Source of the DNA: Nothopassalora personata
Lineage: Eukaryota > Ascomycota > Dothideomycetes > Mycosphaerellales > Mycosphaerellaceae
Direction of reading: 5' to 3'
NCBI GenBank assembly: GCA_033816765.1
Contig: CM066299.1
Location: 186,001-250,000 of the forward strand
DNA length: 64,000 nt
Under the pieces are notes generated by a model. It searched no databases and was not told the origin of the DNA. It saw only the letters and a program-made list of their open reading frames with translations. The translations under genes were made by a program, and so were the position numbers. Below, one piece after another: positions 7,867 to 21,900 of this stretch; within the stretch, counting starts at the first letter, position 1, and every line of letters begins with the position of its first letter.

Positions 7867-10800
7867 CTAGTAACCTAATAAATCTAAAGACGAGTCTATC
7901 GCGTAGCTAGAAAGTAAGTTAAGGGAAGATAAGTGACTATAAGAAACAAGTAAGATCTAAGGACTAGAAGTACCCGTACCCGAAGCATTAACTAGAGTTA
8001 GAACTAGAATCATAACTAGAATTAGAACTAGAGACCTATAGGCTACAGCTATAGCCGGAAATTAACTAGAAAATAGGAGCCTATAAACCCGCACTAACCA
8101 CTTAGTTCCACTTATTCTTACATAACTCCTTTATCTAGACCTACTCGTTGTCGTAGCTAACACTAGTCTTACTAGACGCGTCCCTAAGGAGCTAGCTAGT
8201 AAAGTTCCTATAGTAGTTACGGAAGAAGCTCTTATTACGCCCTTCGCTTATGAAGCACATCTACTCGAGAGTAGTAACTAAGCTAAGCTGCTTATCTATT
8301 AATTTTATAGCTCGGACGCGCTAATTATGCATCTTCTTATAGAAGAGCTCCGAGTCCAGGCGGACCGCAGCATTAAGCCACCTTCTAGCATTAAGGATGA
8401 CTTCGTTATCGTTCTAAGACTTTAAGCCCGCTAGGGCATCGGATAGAGGGCTAATGCTACTAAGGTGTACGGCCGTAGGGAAAGGATAGCTAGGTACTAG
8501 GCGTTAATACTCAAACCCTATAGCGCTTTCGCTTAGCGTCTTAAAGTTACGATAGAGGTCCATTACCTAGTGCATGCTCTAGCTTCTCTAGAGTTTAAGA
8601 TAGTTATCGTCGCGGATCTCGATAAAGTAAGGGTTAATCTAACGTAGCGTCTTCTTATATACGGCCTGCCTTATTAGAACGCCTATAGTAGTTACCCGCA
8701 TTTGCCTAGCGCTTAGGTCCTCTCTAAACTAGCTAATACTGTTCTTACTTAGGTAATTCTAAACCCTAACCGAGAAGAAACGCTTAAATCGGCCGTCTTC
8801 TATACAGTCGTTAATCCGGCACTACTAGATAAACTCTATAGCATTCCCTTACTTATAAAAACCGTATAAAAACTCCGGCCTACTAGTGCCCTCTAAGTTA
8901 AGAGAGTATAGCATGTTAAGCCGGTTACTAGTCTAGTAGTTTTCAATTTCGAGGTTTAAGTCGACCCTAGTATACTACACTATAGCGTTCGCATCACCCC
9001 CCTAATAAGCCCTATTAAAGCTAAAAATCGTAGGCCTAGGGAAGGAGATGAACCGAGTATAGTATTAAGGGTGTAGCGCTACTTATAAGAGCTATAGCCC
9101 GGGGTCTTGTCGTATAATCTATTAGCTTAGAGAATACTACATGTTCTAGTAGACGCCGCCGTTACTAACCTTATTCAATTCTCGTAGGTGCTATCGGTAC
9201 ACGTCGAATTCTCGACTTATTATCTCTCTAACTGTTTTAACCCGCGGCGCTAGTTTAGCGTTATTATACTAGTATAGCATGTTACTATTAATATAGGTAC
9301 CGGTACTATTAAGATCGGCTTAGTTAGCTTTATTAATACTAAATTTGTCGAGGATCTAGTTATAGTTGGCATACGTAACGATGCTACTCGTAGTGCCGAC
9401 TTTGCCTCGAACACGGAGGTAGCTAAGCGGGTTAACAGTCTTCTAACTACGCTTATTAGGGCGAAACCACGACCTATTCTTTACCTTAATAGCTGAAAAA
9501 TTCTTGCCTTTAAAGAGCTAGTCTTAGACCTTAAGCGTACGCTCACATAGGGTATTAGCGGTAATACCGGGATTCGTAACGAAGTAGAGGGCCTTATAGT
9601 AGAAATCTCGAACATGCTAATCGCACATTATAGCGCTAACCTTACTATCCCTCTTAAGAACCTACGAGACAGCATATTCGAGCATCTTAAGGCCCGCTAT
9701 CCGGTACTTAGGTAGCTAGTTAATGCTATCTACATTAATCGAGTTTCTAAACTTAATGCTACAGTACCGCTCGTTATAGGTACAGTTAGCGCGCTTAATC
9801 CGGAGGGCCTCGTCTTCTTATAGGATCTAATCCTTAAAGACTAATACATCCCTAATTATAGCCGAAGGTAACATAGTGAGTATCGGATTGCTATTCTTAG
9901 TTAGGGCCGGAGTAGATCGTAGGGTGCTAACCGGTGTACCTAGCGGACTGCCTTCGCGTATAGGTACGCCGTCTAGCGTTCGGTTAGGCGAGGATTGAGT
10001 AGGCGCAGTTATGCCCTTACCTATGCTCTCGCCTATACGGAGCTACTTAAGTTGACTCGACTTACGACCCCCTCTCGATAGGACTATAGGCTAGGTAGAG
10101 GCTAGTAGAGTTAGCGTAGTACTCTTCGTACGTCCTTTACCTTTACTACCCGGTAGTAGCTAACGTGGCTAAGGCTATTACTAGCTAGATAGTTTAGGTT
10201 AATCTATGCTGTCCTCTAGGGACGCGGACTTCTTAGTAATAGTACCCTCTATAAAGTATAGAAGGCTATCCTTATAGACGGCTAGGCGGTGTCTTCTAAT
10301 AATCTCCCTACTCTTAGCTGACTGCGGATTAATGCTGCGTACTTTAGCCTTCCTATCGCACCGGGTAAGATTACTAGGCTCTAGAATTCGCTTACGGTCT
10401 ATGCCCTTACGGCCAATCCTTATACGCTAGATTAATGCCCTCTAAATTCTACTAATAGCCCTACTATAATCTAGGTACTTATTAATAAAGGCCGTGAACT
10501 AGCGGCGCCCGCTGTTAGTACTATAAAGCTCGGAGATAACGCGTCGATTAAGAATCTTGTTGTCTATCTACTATAGCTAGTAGCGGGTAAGCGTAGCTCG
10601 AAGAGTCTTCTCTCGGTTACGAATCTCTAAACCGGTTTTACGAATCTTACCGACGATAGGAAATAAGACATCGAGCTTCTTATTACTAAGGAATTTATCC
10701 TAGTAGCTCTTACCTATGCCGCTCTTAACTTCCTCGAAAAATAGGTTAACCTAGACGGAGTAGTCTTCGAACACCTTCTCGAAGCCCTTATAGAAGTCCT

Positions 10801-11030
10801 TTAACACCTTAACCCGCTTCTAAGGACTAAGCTCTCGGAACATAACATTAGCGGTAGACTTCGGCGTGTTCGTGTTAGTAAGGACATGCTTAACGTTGTC
10901 CGGTAGGCGAAGGGACTCAAACAAGGTCTAAGGTAGGCGGGTAAGCCTAGTAATAGTACTAGTAAGCGCTATACTCGAGCTAGCCGGGCGTAACGATAGA
11001 CTAGCTAAAGCTATAATAACTAGGATTGGC
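7867..11030. mobile_element. Region D: heavily RIP-mutated, unidentified repeat with coding-like frames
   Basis: TpG and CpA are scarce and TAG/TAA abundant, so this is RIP-mutated repeat DNA. Reading RIP stops as Trp/Gln gives two long protein-like frames: minus strand about 8080-8960, and plus strand about 9000-11000. I recognise no transposon domain in either. The plus frame would be antisense to element A2, which begins at its right end. It may be a separate old element, or part of A2 downstream of pol. No LTR of family A is found here. A1 stops abruptly at about 7866, where RIP begins. Confidence 0.5.
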
Positions 11031-11623
11031 TAGCAGTAAGATCGTAAGAGCTAGCTATCTCGTAGTGCTACTCTAGAGTGTTAGTAAGCTTTAAAAGCTT
11101 AGTGTCGGGGTAGGGCTTTAAAGAAGGTTAAGGTCGTAAAGAGAGAGAGGCTATAGAACCGTCTAATGTGTGTAGTAGTAGTAGATAGATGTGTTAGTGG
11201 CTCTAGTAATAGTATTAGTGTTTAAAGAAAAAGAGAGGAAGTAGTAGGTAGAGAGCTACGCTTAAGTATACCTCTTAGCGTATGTCCCTATAACCGTTAT
11301 AAGGCAGCAGCGCCGAGACCGGTCTTATAAGTAGTAAGAGCAGTACTATTAAGGTTACACTAAAGGTCCGATAACCCTACATATAACCGAAAACCAGTGC
11401 TAGTAACCACCTAGGTAAGCATTCGGTAGGGGCATGCTACGCTGTTACGTGATCCGATTTACCGGTCCCGGGACCGGTAAATGTAACTCTACTAACTAAG
11501 GTCTAACTAAGGTAAGAACACCCTATAAAGTGAAGTCTAGATAACCGAATCGGCTTAATAAACTAAAGGGCATGTGCAACACATGCCTAAGGGAAGTGAA
11601 CTCCGTACGCTATTACTAACTAA

Positions 11624-14600
11624 TTAGTTCTTAGCCTCGATCCTACTAAACTATAAAATTTCGGCTATAAAAAGGTTATAAGGCCTAACCTATAGCTTCT
11701 TAGATTCCGGTTTAGGATACGATCCCCTTTCATTAACTCCTATAGGTAGCACGTCTTTGTCGGCGATAGGCTCGATCTCGTTCGAATTACTACTATCTTC
11801 GCTATTAGCGACGCTATTAGCGACTTCTCCCTCCCCTATTACGAGATCCATCCTATCATCTAGGCCTAGTACTCCTATGTTATCCGGGCGAAGCTCTAGA
11901 ACTAGCTTAAGGTTTTCTCGTGCCTAAACACCCTTTATTAGCGTGCTATTAAGTTCCTTAAGAATATAGGTACTAAACTCCCTAGAGACACTAGACACCC
12001 GATATAGACCTTACTATCGGTAACCGATTTTACGTAAGAAGTTATCCTTATATAGCTTATCGAATCTTATAATAAGATCGCCCTTCTAGAAACTAATAAA
12101 GTTAACATTCCGGTAAGAATTAAAGTAGTCCTTACTAAGTTCTCTTAGTCGCTTCCTTCGAGTATATAGCTCTTCTAAACTAAGGTCTCGAGCCTAGAGT
12201 TAACGCGTACGTATTATAAGTAGGTCCTTAGTCGTCTTAACCGATTCCTATTAATAATTCGCCTACGTCGGGTACTTAACCTTAATTGGTAGAATCGTGC
12301 GATAGCTATATAGGACCTAAGCTAGCGTTATTCTAGTAGTACGATAGGTCGTGGTTCTATTAGCCTATAACACAGCGGGTACCTATTATTCCTATCCGCG
12401 GTATATGTTCCTTATAAGCTTTGCTAACGCTATAAGAATCGGACGGTGTCTAACCTCGACCGGAGCATTAGATTACGGATGGTACGGTAATATTCGGATC
12501 CTTCGAACACTAAGTCCTACGAGTAACCGCTTAACCTTAGCCGCATGAACCGTAGCGTTATTAAGCACAATTTTAGCATAATAGCCGTGCCTACAGAAGA
12601 CATCTTCGTATAGAAACTTAGTAACCGTCTTAGAGCTAGGAGGTGCCCTTGTTACTCTAGCCTCGATCCAGTTACTAAGTGCTTCGCGCGCAACTAGGAG
12701 GTATCTATTTTTATGCACCTAGACGGGGTCCGAGTACCACTTCTCACTAATGACCTAAGGGCTCGATGAGTGAAGCTTACTAGCGCGCTAGTTACCTTCG
12801 CGAAACCTACAAGGAGCATAACTTCGAACCTACGTAGAGACATCGGCGAAGCACCCGTCCTAGTAATACCGATCGGAAATAAGGTTATATACGACCTTAG
12901 CGCTACGATAACCGTGTCTTTTATAGCATTCTATAACGATCTCCTTCTAAGCCTTATTATCGTTAATTACAAGTTATAACGGTGCTCCTCGGCGCTTCTA
13001 GAAGAACAGTAATTAGTCTCGGATAAAGAAGTTGACGCTCTTCTTTACTAGCCGCCGGTACTTAGCACGGGTAACACTATCGGGCCGGGTCCTAGTTTCT
13101 ATAACCTAAGTAAGCTACTAAGAGCCCTTAGAATATTAGTCCCCGAGATGTCGTGTTTTCTAGATTTTAACTAGATAGGTGTCGACCGGCTCCGGGTACC
13201 TAAATAGCTTATTATTAATCATCTAGTCGACTTCGTCTTCGTTAGCTTCCCTAGGTTCCTAAGGTGTAGAGGGCCTACGAGACAGGGCATCTAGGCTAGT
13301 GTGTCTAGTCCCCGTAACGTGCTTTACCTTAAACGTAAATAACCTAATCTATACGACCTACCGGGCCATTGCCGAGTTCGGCAGGTCCGAAGCCGGCCGG
13401 TTAAGCTACTATACAAGTGTCTTAGCATTAACCTTAAGGATAAAATTAACGCTAGTAATATATCTCTAGATCTTCTTAAGCCCCTTAAGGACCCTAAGGC
13501 ATTCCCGCTTACTAGCATCATATCTAGATTCTAACGCGTTCCAGATTCCGCTCTTATACCGTACCGGGTAACGCCGTCGGGTACTGTCTACTAATTCTTA
13601 AGAAACGATACATCCCTATCTAGTGCCGCTAGCATCAACTAAGACAAAGATAGACCTAGCACTAGGTAAGTAGTAGAGGGTAACTAAGGCTAGAGCCTAC
13701 ATAAGATATCTAGTAACCTCTTCTTTCGAGAACTGCTTATTTTCTGTCTAGGTGAACTCGGCATCCTTCTTTAGTAGCTTATACATTAGTCGAGCAATAA
13801 TAACGAACTAGGGGATCTATATCCGGAAGTACACACATAGCCCTATATAGGTGCGGACCTCCTTAATATAGGTAGGCGTAGGCTAATCTAGGATCTTAGC
13901 TACAACCTTTAGGTTAGGATAGCGACTATCCGGGCTAGTAACGTACCTAACGATCTTAAGCTTTTCGTATAACTATTAGGATTTACCTCTAGTAACTACC
14001 GCACTAGCTCTTTCTAAGTTAGTAAGAACTAGATCTAGGGAAACAATGTGCTTAACGACCTATTTCCTTAACCTAGGCTCTACTTCTACATTCCTATAGT
14101 CCTTAGTTAGTCCCTTAATACCGATATTATCGAGAAACGGCTTCGCTCGATACGAGATATAATTAAGCAGAATCTTTATTACCGCACGTACGAACTAAGT
14201 AACTGAATTAGTAGCTCCTTAAGGTAGAGTCGTGTTGCGTACTAGGCTAAGAGGGGTTATGAAGGCTATTAAGTCCCGGTAGGACTTATCTAAAGTAATC
14301 TAATTATAACCTAAAAATAGGTCTATAAGTAAAGCGACTCGGCACCCGGTAAAATCCTCTAAGAAGCTATCCGTGTCCGGTGGAATGTTAGCATCGCGTA
14401 TAGTAACCTTATTTAGGAGTATAGCTAAATTAATTAACCGATATAGTACATCGCTTCTAGAGGTATTAACCTTCTTTACGACTAGGAACTAGCTATTAGA
14501 ATATGCCCCTTATAAGTATTCTAGGATGTTGTTCTTAATCCGGGCTCTAATTATGCGCTTAACAATTGCCCTAAGACTTAGGTGTAACCGGATAGGGCGC

Positions 14601-15470
14601 GCCTACTATAGCCTATAAGGGACCGTGTTAATCTTCTAAGGTAGTATAACGTCGTGCCTAATTTGCCTTATGTAACTAAAATCCTAAGCGAGGACTGCCT
14701 CCCAGTTATAAAGTATCTTATCGAATAAGGCCCTTTCTATTAGTAATAGCTTAATGCTAACCTTAATTAAGGTAAGCCGTTCTAGAGTTATCCGGCTACC
14801 TCGCTTAATACTTGAGAATTTCTTAGTTAAGTACTTCCCGTTAAACGGACCTTGTCCTTTAGGCATCTTAGACTCTAGGTATAGCGCCCTGCGCTTCTAT
14901 TCTATATCTCCCTTAACTCGTAATTCTAGGCGCTCGTACACGCTCGCGTCTACTAGCTTCTTCTTATCCGCCTTACGCTTATATATCGTAAAGACCTACG
15001 GCATCCTAATGTTAGCTATATATTAGCCTACTTATTGCTTCCGTACCTAAGCATTTAATATAGATTACCTTAAGATCTTAGAGGACTAATCCCCTTAAAC
15101 TAAATAAACGTTAGTAATAGAATCTCCCTTAAACGCGCCGCCTATTCTAATCTCTATAACTCGTTCCTTTGTTCTAGCACTCCTAAGCAATCCTAATAAG
15201 TAAGCTAAATAGTTGCTAGGCGTTAGAGCCTTACCGGGTTTCTATAGATGCGTCGTATCGTGGTCGTACTAGTTTTCCTTACTATAGCTATTTGCCGGTC
15301 CCGGGACCGGTAAATTAAAGTCCGAGGTTTCTCCGAGATAGTGCGAGAACCTTACTAATTTTGTTAAATCCGGCTTTAGTAAGTTACCGGTAGGTTAAGC
15401 GCCGTAAATTAACCTACCCTTCCATTTCCCGACGCTTTTAACAGTTCTTAAAGGGTCTTGCACCTGTCCG
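11624..15470 (-). pseudogene. pol: RIP-destroyed pol of A2
   Basis: Aligns throughout with the A1 pol frame; the stop aligns at 11624-11626. Many CAG, CAA and TGG codons have become stops. The integrase core survives best, as a stop-free stretch at about 12473-12718. The frameshift heptamer is retained at 15424-15430, and the stem next to it keeps pairing because both arms were mutated symmetrically. Confidence 0.85.
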
Positions 15471-18324
15471 AGCTAACTAGGGTAGTAAATATAACACTTT
15501 TACCTTTACGGCTAGTAATAGTCCCCTCTTATAAACTATTATCGTAGTTACGGGCAGTAAGCCGTACTTTACGGGCCTACGGACGTCCTAGGATTGTTAG
15601 TAAGTTTAGATCCGAGGAGATAAACATGTCTACCTAGTAGTAAACCCTAAATACCTAAACATCTAAATTGCCTATAACACCTTTAAACTAGGCCCGCCCT
15701 CTAGTACCTCGAAAGTTAAGCTAAGTACTCGACATTACTAGTAACCTAAACCTATAAGCGTTCCTCTAGCCGATAATATTCACCTCGGAACCCTTATTAA
15801 TTAGGCACCTAATCTAGTTCTTGTTTATCCTAAACTCCGCTACTACCTAAGGACTAGGGACTATAGTAAAGTTGTTAAGGACACTAGAGAGCCCGATTTT
15901 CTTAACGTCCTTATATAGCTTAGTAGTAGGGACCGCACCCTTAGAGCAAAGCATAGTTAAATACACTCCGACATACTAGGCCTAACTATCTTCGCGGAAG
16001 ACCTCCTTATTATACTTAGGTTTATCTTTATAGGTGACTACTTGTCTAGTGCGAACCTTAGGGTCCTTTCCTATAAGACGTCGCACTATAGCGAGCTTCT
16101 CCTAAAGAGCGGGGGTGTTAGTAACGCGACCGAAGAGGGTAGCCTTAAACTAGCGACTATATCGAAACTAATCCTAGGCATTTACATTAGGAAACGTCGT
16201 CTAGAGGATCTAATTAATCTAGTAGATAATACCCTCTTTCTTTATAACCGGGCTATTACTAGCTAAACTATATTGTCGGACGTAGTTGTTAATCCTTATA
16301 GTCTTAGCATTCTATATACGCTTCCTTTATGCGAAGGGGGCGTTTACGGGACCTATAGGCATATCCTTAGGCAGTCCTTTATTAGCATCGTTCCCTAGTT
16401 TATTTACTTAGGCATTATTTCCCCTTCCTAGGGTTACCCCGTATTTAGCTAATAATTGAGTTTCGCTTACTTAAGCATTAACTTCGTTAATTATTTTAAC
16501 CTCCTACTAGTTAATCTTAGCTTACCGGATCTCCTATTCTAACTAAAGGCGAACTTTCTTAGTAGCCTTAGCTCGGGCTCGTAGATCCTAGGCTAAGGAC
16601 CGGGTCCTTCGGTACGGATTCTTTAGAATGCCTACGGGTGCCTTCCTTTTTACTTTATTAGACTATATAGGATAGGTAGAAAACTCGTTAAGTTTGCCTA
16701 AGTCGATCGCCTACTCCGCTTCACTTTCTCCGAATAAGACCTAATATGTCCTAGTAGCCTTCTCCGGTTAGCTAGACCGTACGTCCTAAGGGCTATACTC
16801 TATTAAATGCCTAAAGTTAGGAGGGGGCTTAGAATAATTAGGAGGCGTAACCTTAGTTACCCTAGTGTAGTCCCTACCTATCTATTACTTACGTAGTACG
16901 GGAATCTTATACTAGTTTCTAAACTCGATCGGTCTATAATGTTCTTCGAGTAGAGGGAGCATATAGAGCAGTTTCGGTTTACTATAGTCCCTCCGAAAGT
17001 TAAACTTAGTAGGACGCGGATCGCCTTCTTTTCCTAGATACTACTAGTTATTCGGGGCGAGGAGGTATACGTAGCCCCGGGATATTAAGGACCTTATTGC
17101 CCTACAATTACTAGCCTAGTGCTTCGAACTACTATAGTTATAGTAATAACTATCTATCGCTTTAGACTGTTCGCGATTCTACGATAGGGGACGCTACATT
17201 ACGTAAACCTATAGCTTAGTATCTAGGTTGTGCCTATCCGGTTATATAGAGCGTTAATTCTCGCTCGGGTAGAAGGCACCCGCGTCCGCGACGCGACCGC
17301 GCTAGTATGTACGTATGCTCATTTTAGCTACCTTCTAGATTAGGTTATTATTAATAACAGTCCTAGAGGTGGCCTTCTTAAGCGTATTAATCTTAGGCTT
17401 AAGGCGCGGCATTTACTTCACGACTAAGCGGTGTAGCTAAGGTAAAGTAAGAGGGAAATCTATATGTATAGCTTTCCATCCCTCCTTACTATCTACGATA
17501 CTAGCAGCTTTATCGAGGATCCTCTAAAAGTCCCTAAACTTCTTAGGTTACTTTAGGTAAAGCCCGTAAGCCTTATAGACCGCTTTCGCGACTGCCTCTA
17601 GTAATCCCTAAAGAAGAAGGCGACTCCGGGAGCTATTATCTAAATCCTTAGGTTTAATTAGGTTACTTAAGGATATAAATAGGCGGATAAATTCCTTCAT
17701 ATCTTGTTCTTTAGGCCTCTTACCTTACTACGCCCTAATAATCTCCTTAAGATATTCCCGACTCCCTAACATCGAGTAGGCGTTAAACCTTAAGAACTCT
17801 AATAAGAACGCCCTCCTAAAACGTGCCTTGTTAGTAAGCTACCTAGGCAGTCTTATAACTACGCGCCGGATAGTAGTTTCGCAATTGCGCTTAAACCTGC
17901 CCTAGAAATCATCCTTCTTAATAGATGCCCGAGGCGGATACTAGTCTATTAGGTCGCTAAACCGCTCCTAGAACTTAGTAGCATTAGTGCCATTAAAGAA
18001 CGGATTCTTAGCACCTCCTAGAGGTAGAAAGCGAGGGCTAGCGTTTTCTATTACTACTGCTAATCGTCTAAAGAGGGCAGTTATAGTATCTATTCTAATT
18101 GTGCTATTCGGTCCTACGCCTATACCTAATTTAGCGGCGTTAATTCCGCTTCTCCCTTCTTTACTAGATTTAGGTATTTCCCCTTCCTCTAATTCCTCTA
18201 TCCCCTTATAAGGGATAGAGTCCCTATAGACCCCTTCTATTTTTGTAGGGTTTATAGGCTACTCGTAGCCTCTACCTATATCGGTAAAGGTACTAAGCTT
18301 TTCTAGTAATGTAGCCGTATCTAT
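15410..18324 (-). pseudogene. gag-pro: RIP-destroyed gag-protease of A2
   Basis: Aligns with A1 gag-pro; the start ATG is ATA (18322-18324). The protease triad region reads Asn-Lys-Gly after RIP of the Asp-Glu-Gly codons. The 3' end overlaps pol as in A1. Confidence 0.8.
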
Positions 18325-18593
18325 TGTTACGTAGTACTTACTTTAGAATACACTAATACTAGTTATTACTTAATAGGACCTCATAACCGTAATTGTTACT
18401 AAATACCTTAGACCTTAAGTGTTTTTGACCTTAGTTGACCTTAACCGTAAACCTTAACCTTAAACCTTAACCTTAAGTAATAACCTTAACCGTAAACCTT
18501 AGACCTTAAACCGTGATTTTAACCTTATAAACTAGATACTAATACGCTACCGGGTGTACACTTAATACCCCCCCTCATTAACTACTAAAATAA

Positions 18594-18961
18594 TGTCTAC
18601 TAACTACCCTATATAGGCCTATCCGAGTTGTGGTGGTATAGAGCGGCGCTTATGTAAGTAGAGGTATTTACCGGTCCCGGGACCGCGAAATTAGGTTACG
18701 TAACGAGTAGCGTAGTAGCTAGATAAAACAAGAGGATTAGCGGACCTAAACCCCTATGCCCTCTACTCGAGAGGTATGAATTGAGTTGTTGCCTTAATAC
18801 TACGCTTATAATGCTTAACTGCGTAGTATATATCTTAATAGCTATACTAGGTCCTACTAGCTTACCTAAATGTCTAATTAAACCTAAATGAAATTAGGGC
18901 AAGTTAGACCTAAGGGACCCCCTCTAAACCTAAGGTTAACACAACCCATCAGTCGTTAATA
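18594..18961 (-). repeat. 5' LTR of A2
   Basis: About 368 bp, homologous to 7491-7866 with RIP-type changes. It contains the palindrome (18666-18691) and the TATATA motif. The right end is followed at once by B1 coding-like sequence. Confidence 0.75.
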
Positions 18962-21900
18962 ATAGTTATAAGAACTACCTACGACAGTTTAATAACATCT
19001 AACGGACCGGACTACCGAAACGAGCCTACGACGAGGAAAAAGAAATATAGGCGTAGCGCGATAAAATTCTCGAAGAGCTAGAATACGACATATTACGCAC
19101 CTAGGACAATAGCGTCCTAGGAAGACTTTAACAAATTAAAGACTATATTAAGAATGCCCTTAATAAGCTCGACGAGCTTAAAGTAACCTATAAGGAAAGT
19201 AGCGAAAGAAGCCTAGGAAACACGCGCGACTAGTTAAATACACGATAGTAGAATGTTACTAGCTAAATCGATACCTACGAGAAACAGAACCGGACGTTTA
19301 GGATAATAGTATAAAGAGTTAACTACGAGATCCAATCCGAATCTCGAAATAGTTATAGAAGCCTTTATTAGCGATTCTATTACTAAGACTCGTGTTATGT
19401 TTACTACTCCGTAAAATTAGGAGTAGGGTATTAGCCTTAGTAACCGCGAGGAACCCTAGGTACGACATATAGACAAAATACTACGCTCTAGGAAGTAGAT
19501 ATAGATAAATCCTACTTTAATAACGATAGAAGCAATAAGGAAAACTAGGACCTAGGATAGAATAGATCGTAGTTACCGGGACTATAGGAATAAGGTTAAG
19601 AAGCTACCGGGCTAGATACTATCGAAGAGGATTAGGATCCGGACGAATTAAGCGAAGAAGATTCCTCCGAAGGAGGAGAGAGTAATACTAACGACGATAA
19701 CAAATAACTAACCTTTACGATCGATACACTTAAGAAGCTATACGACATAATCGTTTGTCTATAAAGAAGGCATAAAGAATTCCTACTAAAAATATCGGGA
19801 CGACGAATACTATACCTAAACGAGTTCAATAAAACCCTTAATATATTACGAGCAATAGCTTAGACATATCTAATTATAAGTGTTATAGAGAATCTCGCGA
19901 CAGTAGTTACTAAACGACTACCGCTAGAAAGTAGAATAATAGGTACCGGATACCTTATACCGTTAGGAACATTTATATCGAACGAATTACGTAATATAGT
20001 ATAACACGTACGCGTACTCTACTTAGAAACGTAATAAATCTAGGAACATAACTAAAAAAATATATAGAGACTAAGCGCTTCGCTATAGGTTTAGGCCGAA
20101 GTCTTACGGTACGAAATATAACGTTCTATCCGACAATCGGGAAAAGGATCGACTCCTTAGGAATAAGCGACCGAAAGGAGTTATATAATATAAGAAAGGC
20201 TTAAGCATTACCGATAGTAGAAGTAGTCTTCCGAATATAAGTAATCGTTAATAGTTATAGGACTAAACTTATAATTAATTCCTAAGCGAGCGGGAATTTT
20301 ACCTCCGAAACATTTATAAGGACTAAAGGGATCGTAACCCGAGAGAAAGACAAAGGGTATAAATTAATCGCGGTAGACGGATTATCCTTACCTAGTATAG
20401 AGTAAGAGACGATACCGCTACTACTAGTAATCTAATAGTACTACGAGGAGATTATCTTAGATATTACTAATATAGCTAGTTATAACATTGTATTAGGTAT
20501 GCCTTAGTTAAGAAAGCATAATCTAATAGTCGACTAGAAGAAAGGAGTACTTATATTTAGGGAATGCGATTGCGTTATCGACATTTAGCCTACGTAGTAG
20601 TAGCGTTTACTAGTAGATAAGGTAAGGGAATAGCTAAACAAGATATAGCTTACGCCGACTAGAAGGATAGAAGAACTACCTTCGACCGGGATAGACACTA
20701 GCGTAGGGGCGCCGGGTTACGAAGTTACTAGTAGTAATAGAAGTAACGTACTATTAAAGGATACTAACATCTTAGAGTTAAGTATTCCTAAGGAGTATCG
20801 TAAGTAGTCGCGACTCTTTAAAGAGGAGAGAGGTAAAACTGCCTTACCTAAGTACCGCCTATAGGATTATAAGATTAACATTTAGCTAGGGAAAGAGCCT
20901 CTATAGGGACCCTTATATTAAATGTCTAAGAAAGAGCTATAGACCCTACGAGAATAGCTAAAGGAGAAACTAGCTAAAGAATAGATAAGGAAATCTACCT
21001 CTAGCGTAGGAGCTCTATATATGTCCGTTCTAAAAGTAAACCGGAAGTTACGACTCGTATAAGACTATAGGAAGTTAAACGAGATTACGATTAAGAACTA
21101 ATACCTACTACCTAATATCGAAGAAGCATAAGATAGATTAATCGGATCGGACTAGTATATAAAGATTAACCTACGAGACGCCTTCTACGCTATAGGTATA
21201 GTAGAAGGAGAAGAATAGAAAACCGCTTTTAGAACAAGATACGGACTTTACGAATACTTAGTTATACTAATAGGATTAGCTAATGTACCGGCATCCTACT
21301 AGGACCTTATTAATAAAATACTTAGAGATCTACTCGACGTATACGTTATCGCCTATATAGACGATATACTAGTCTATACGAAAGGACCCGTATAGGAACA
21401 TATAAAATAAGTTTAGGACGTCTTCGAACGACTTATGTAGTTAGGGTTTAAGACAGCACCCGAGAAATGCGAATTCTATAAGAAAGAAGTTAAATTCTTA
21501 GGCTTTATTATTAGTACAATATAGATAAAAATCGACCTAACGAAGACATGATTAATTAGAGAATAGCTAGAACTAAAAACAGTTAAGGACGTATAGTTAT
21601 TTCTTAGACTTGCTAACTATAACCGGAAATTTATTAAGGATTATTTAAAGATAGTAGCACTAATAACGATGCTTACGAGAAAGGACGTTACCTAGAAATA
21701 GGGAAAGGAACAAATTAAAGCGTTCGAGAAACTTAAAGAACAATACGCTTTAGCCCCTACGCTTCGACTATTCGATAGTAGTAAGGAAGTCTACATCGAG
21801 ACTAACGTGTCTAATATAGTAATAGGCGCGTGTCTAACATAGATATACAATAGGAAAAGACACATAGTAGCCTATTACTCCCGGAAAATAACTATAGCAG

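Larger units (their letters stand above)
11030..18961 (-). mobile_element. Family A copy 2 (A2), RIP-inactivated Gypsy element
   Basis: Collinear with A1 from its position 1 to the 5' LTR. Differences are overwhelmingly C to T at CpA and the mirror G to A at TpG: ATG becomes ATA and TGG becomes TAG. The left limit is uncertain, since A1 is cut by the window there. Small indels also occur, for example a 12-bp tandem duplication near 11,803-11,826 and extra CCTTAA units in the leader. The right end abuts chromovirus B1 directly at 18,961. Confidence 0.85.

Noticed and set aside
18396..18535. ACCTTA/CCTTAA array as telomere-like repeat
   Set aside because: It aligns with the CAAGGTC array in the A1 leader and is a RIPed, slightly expanded version of it.
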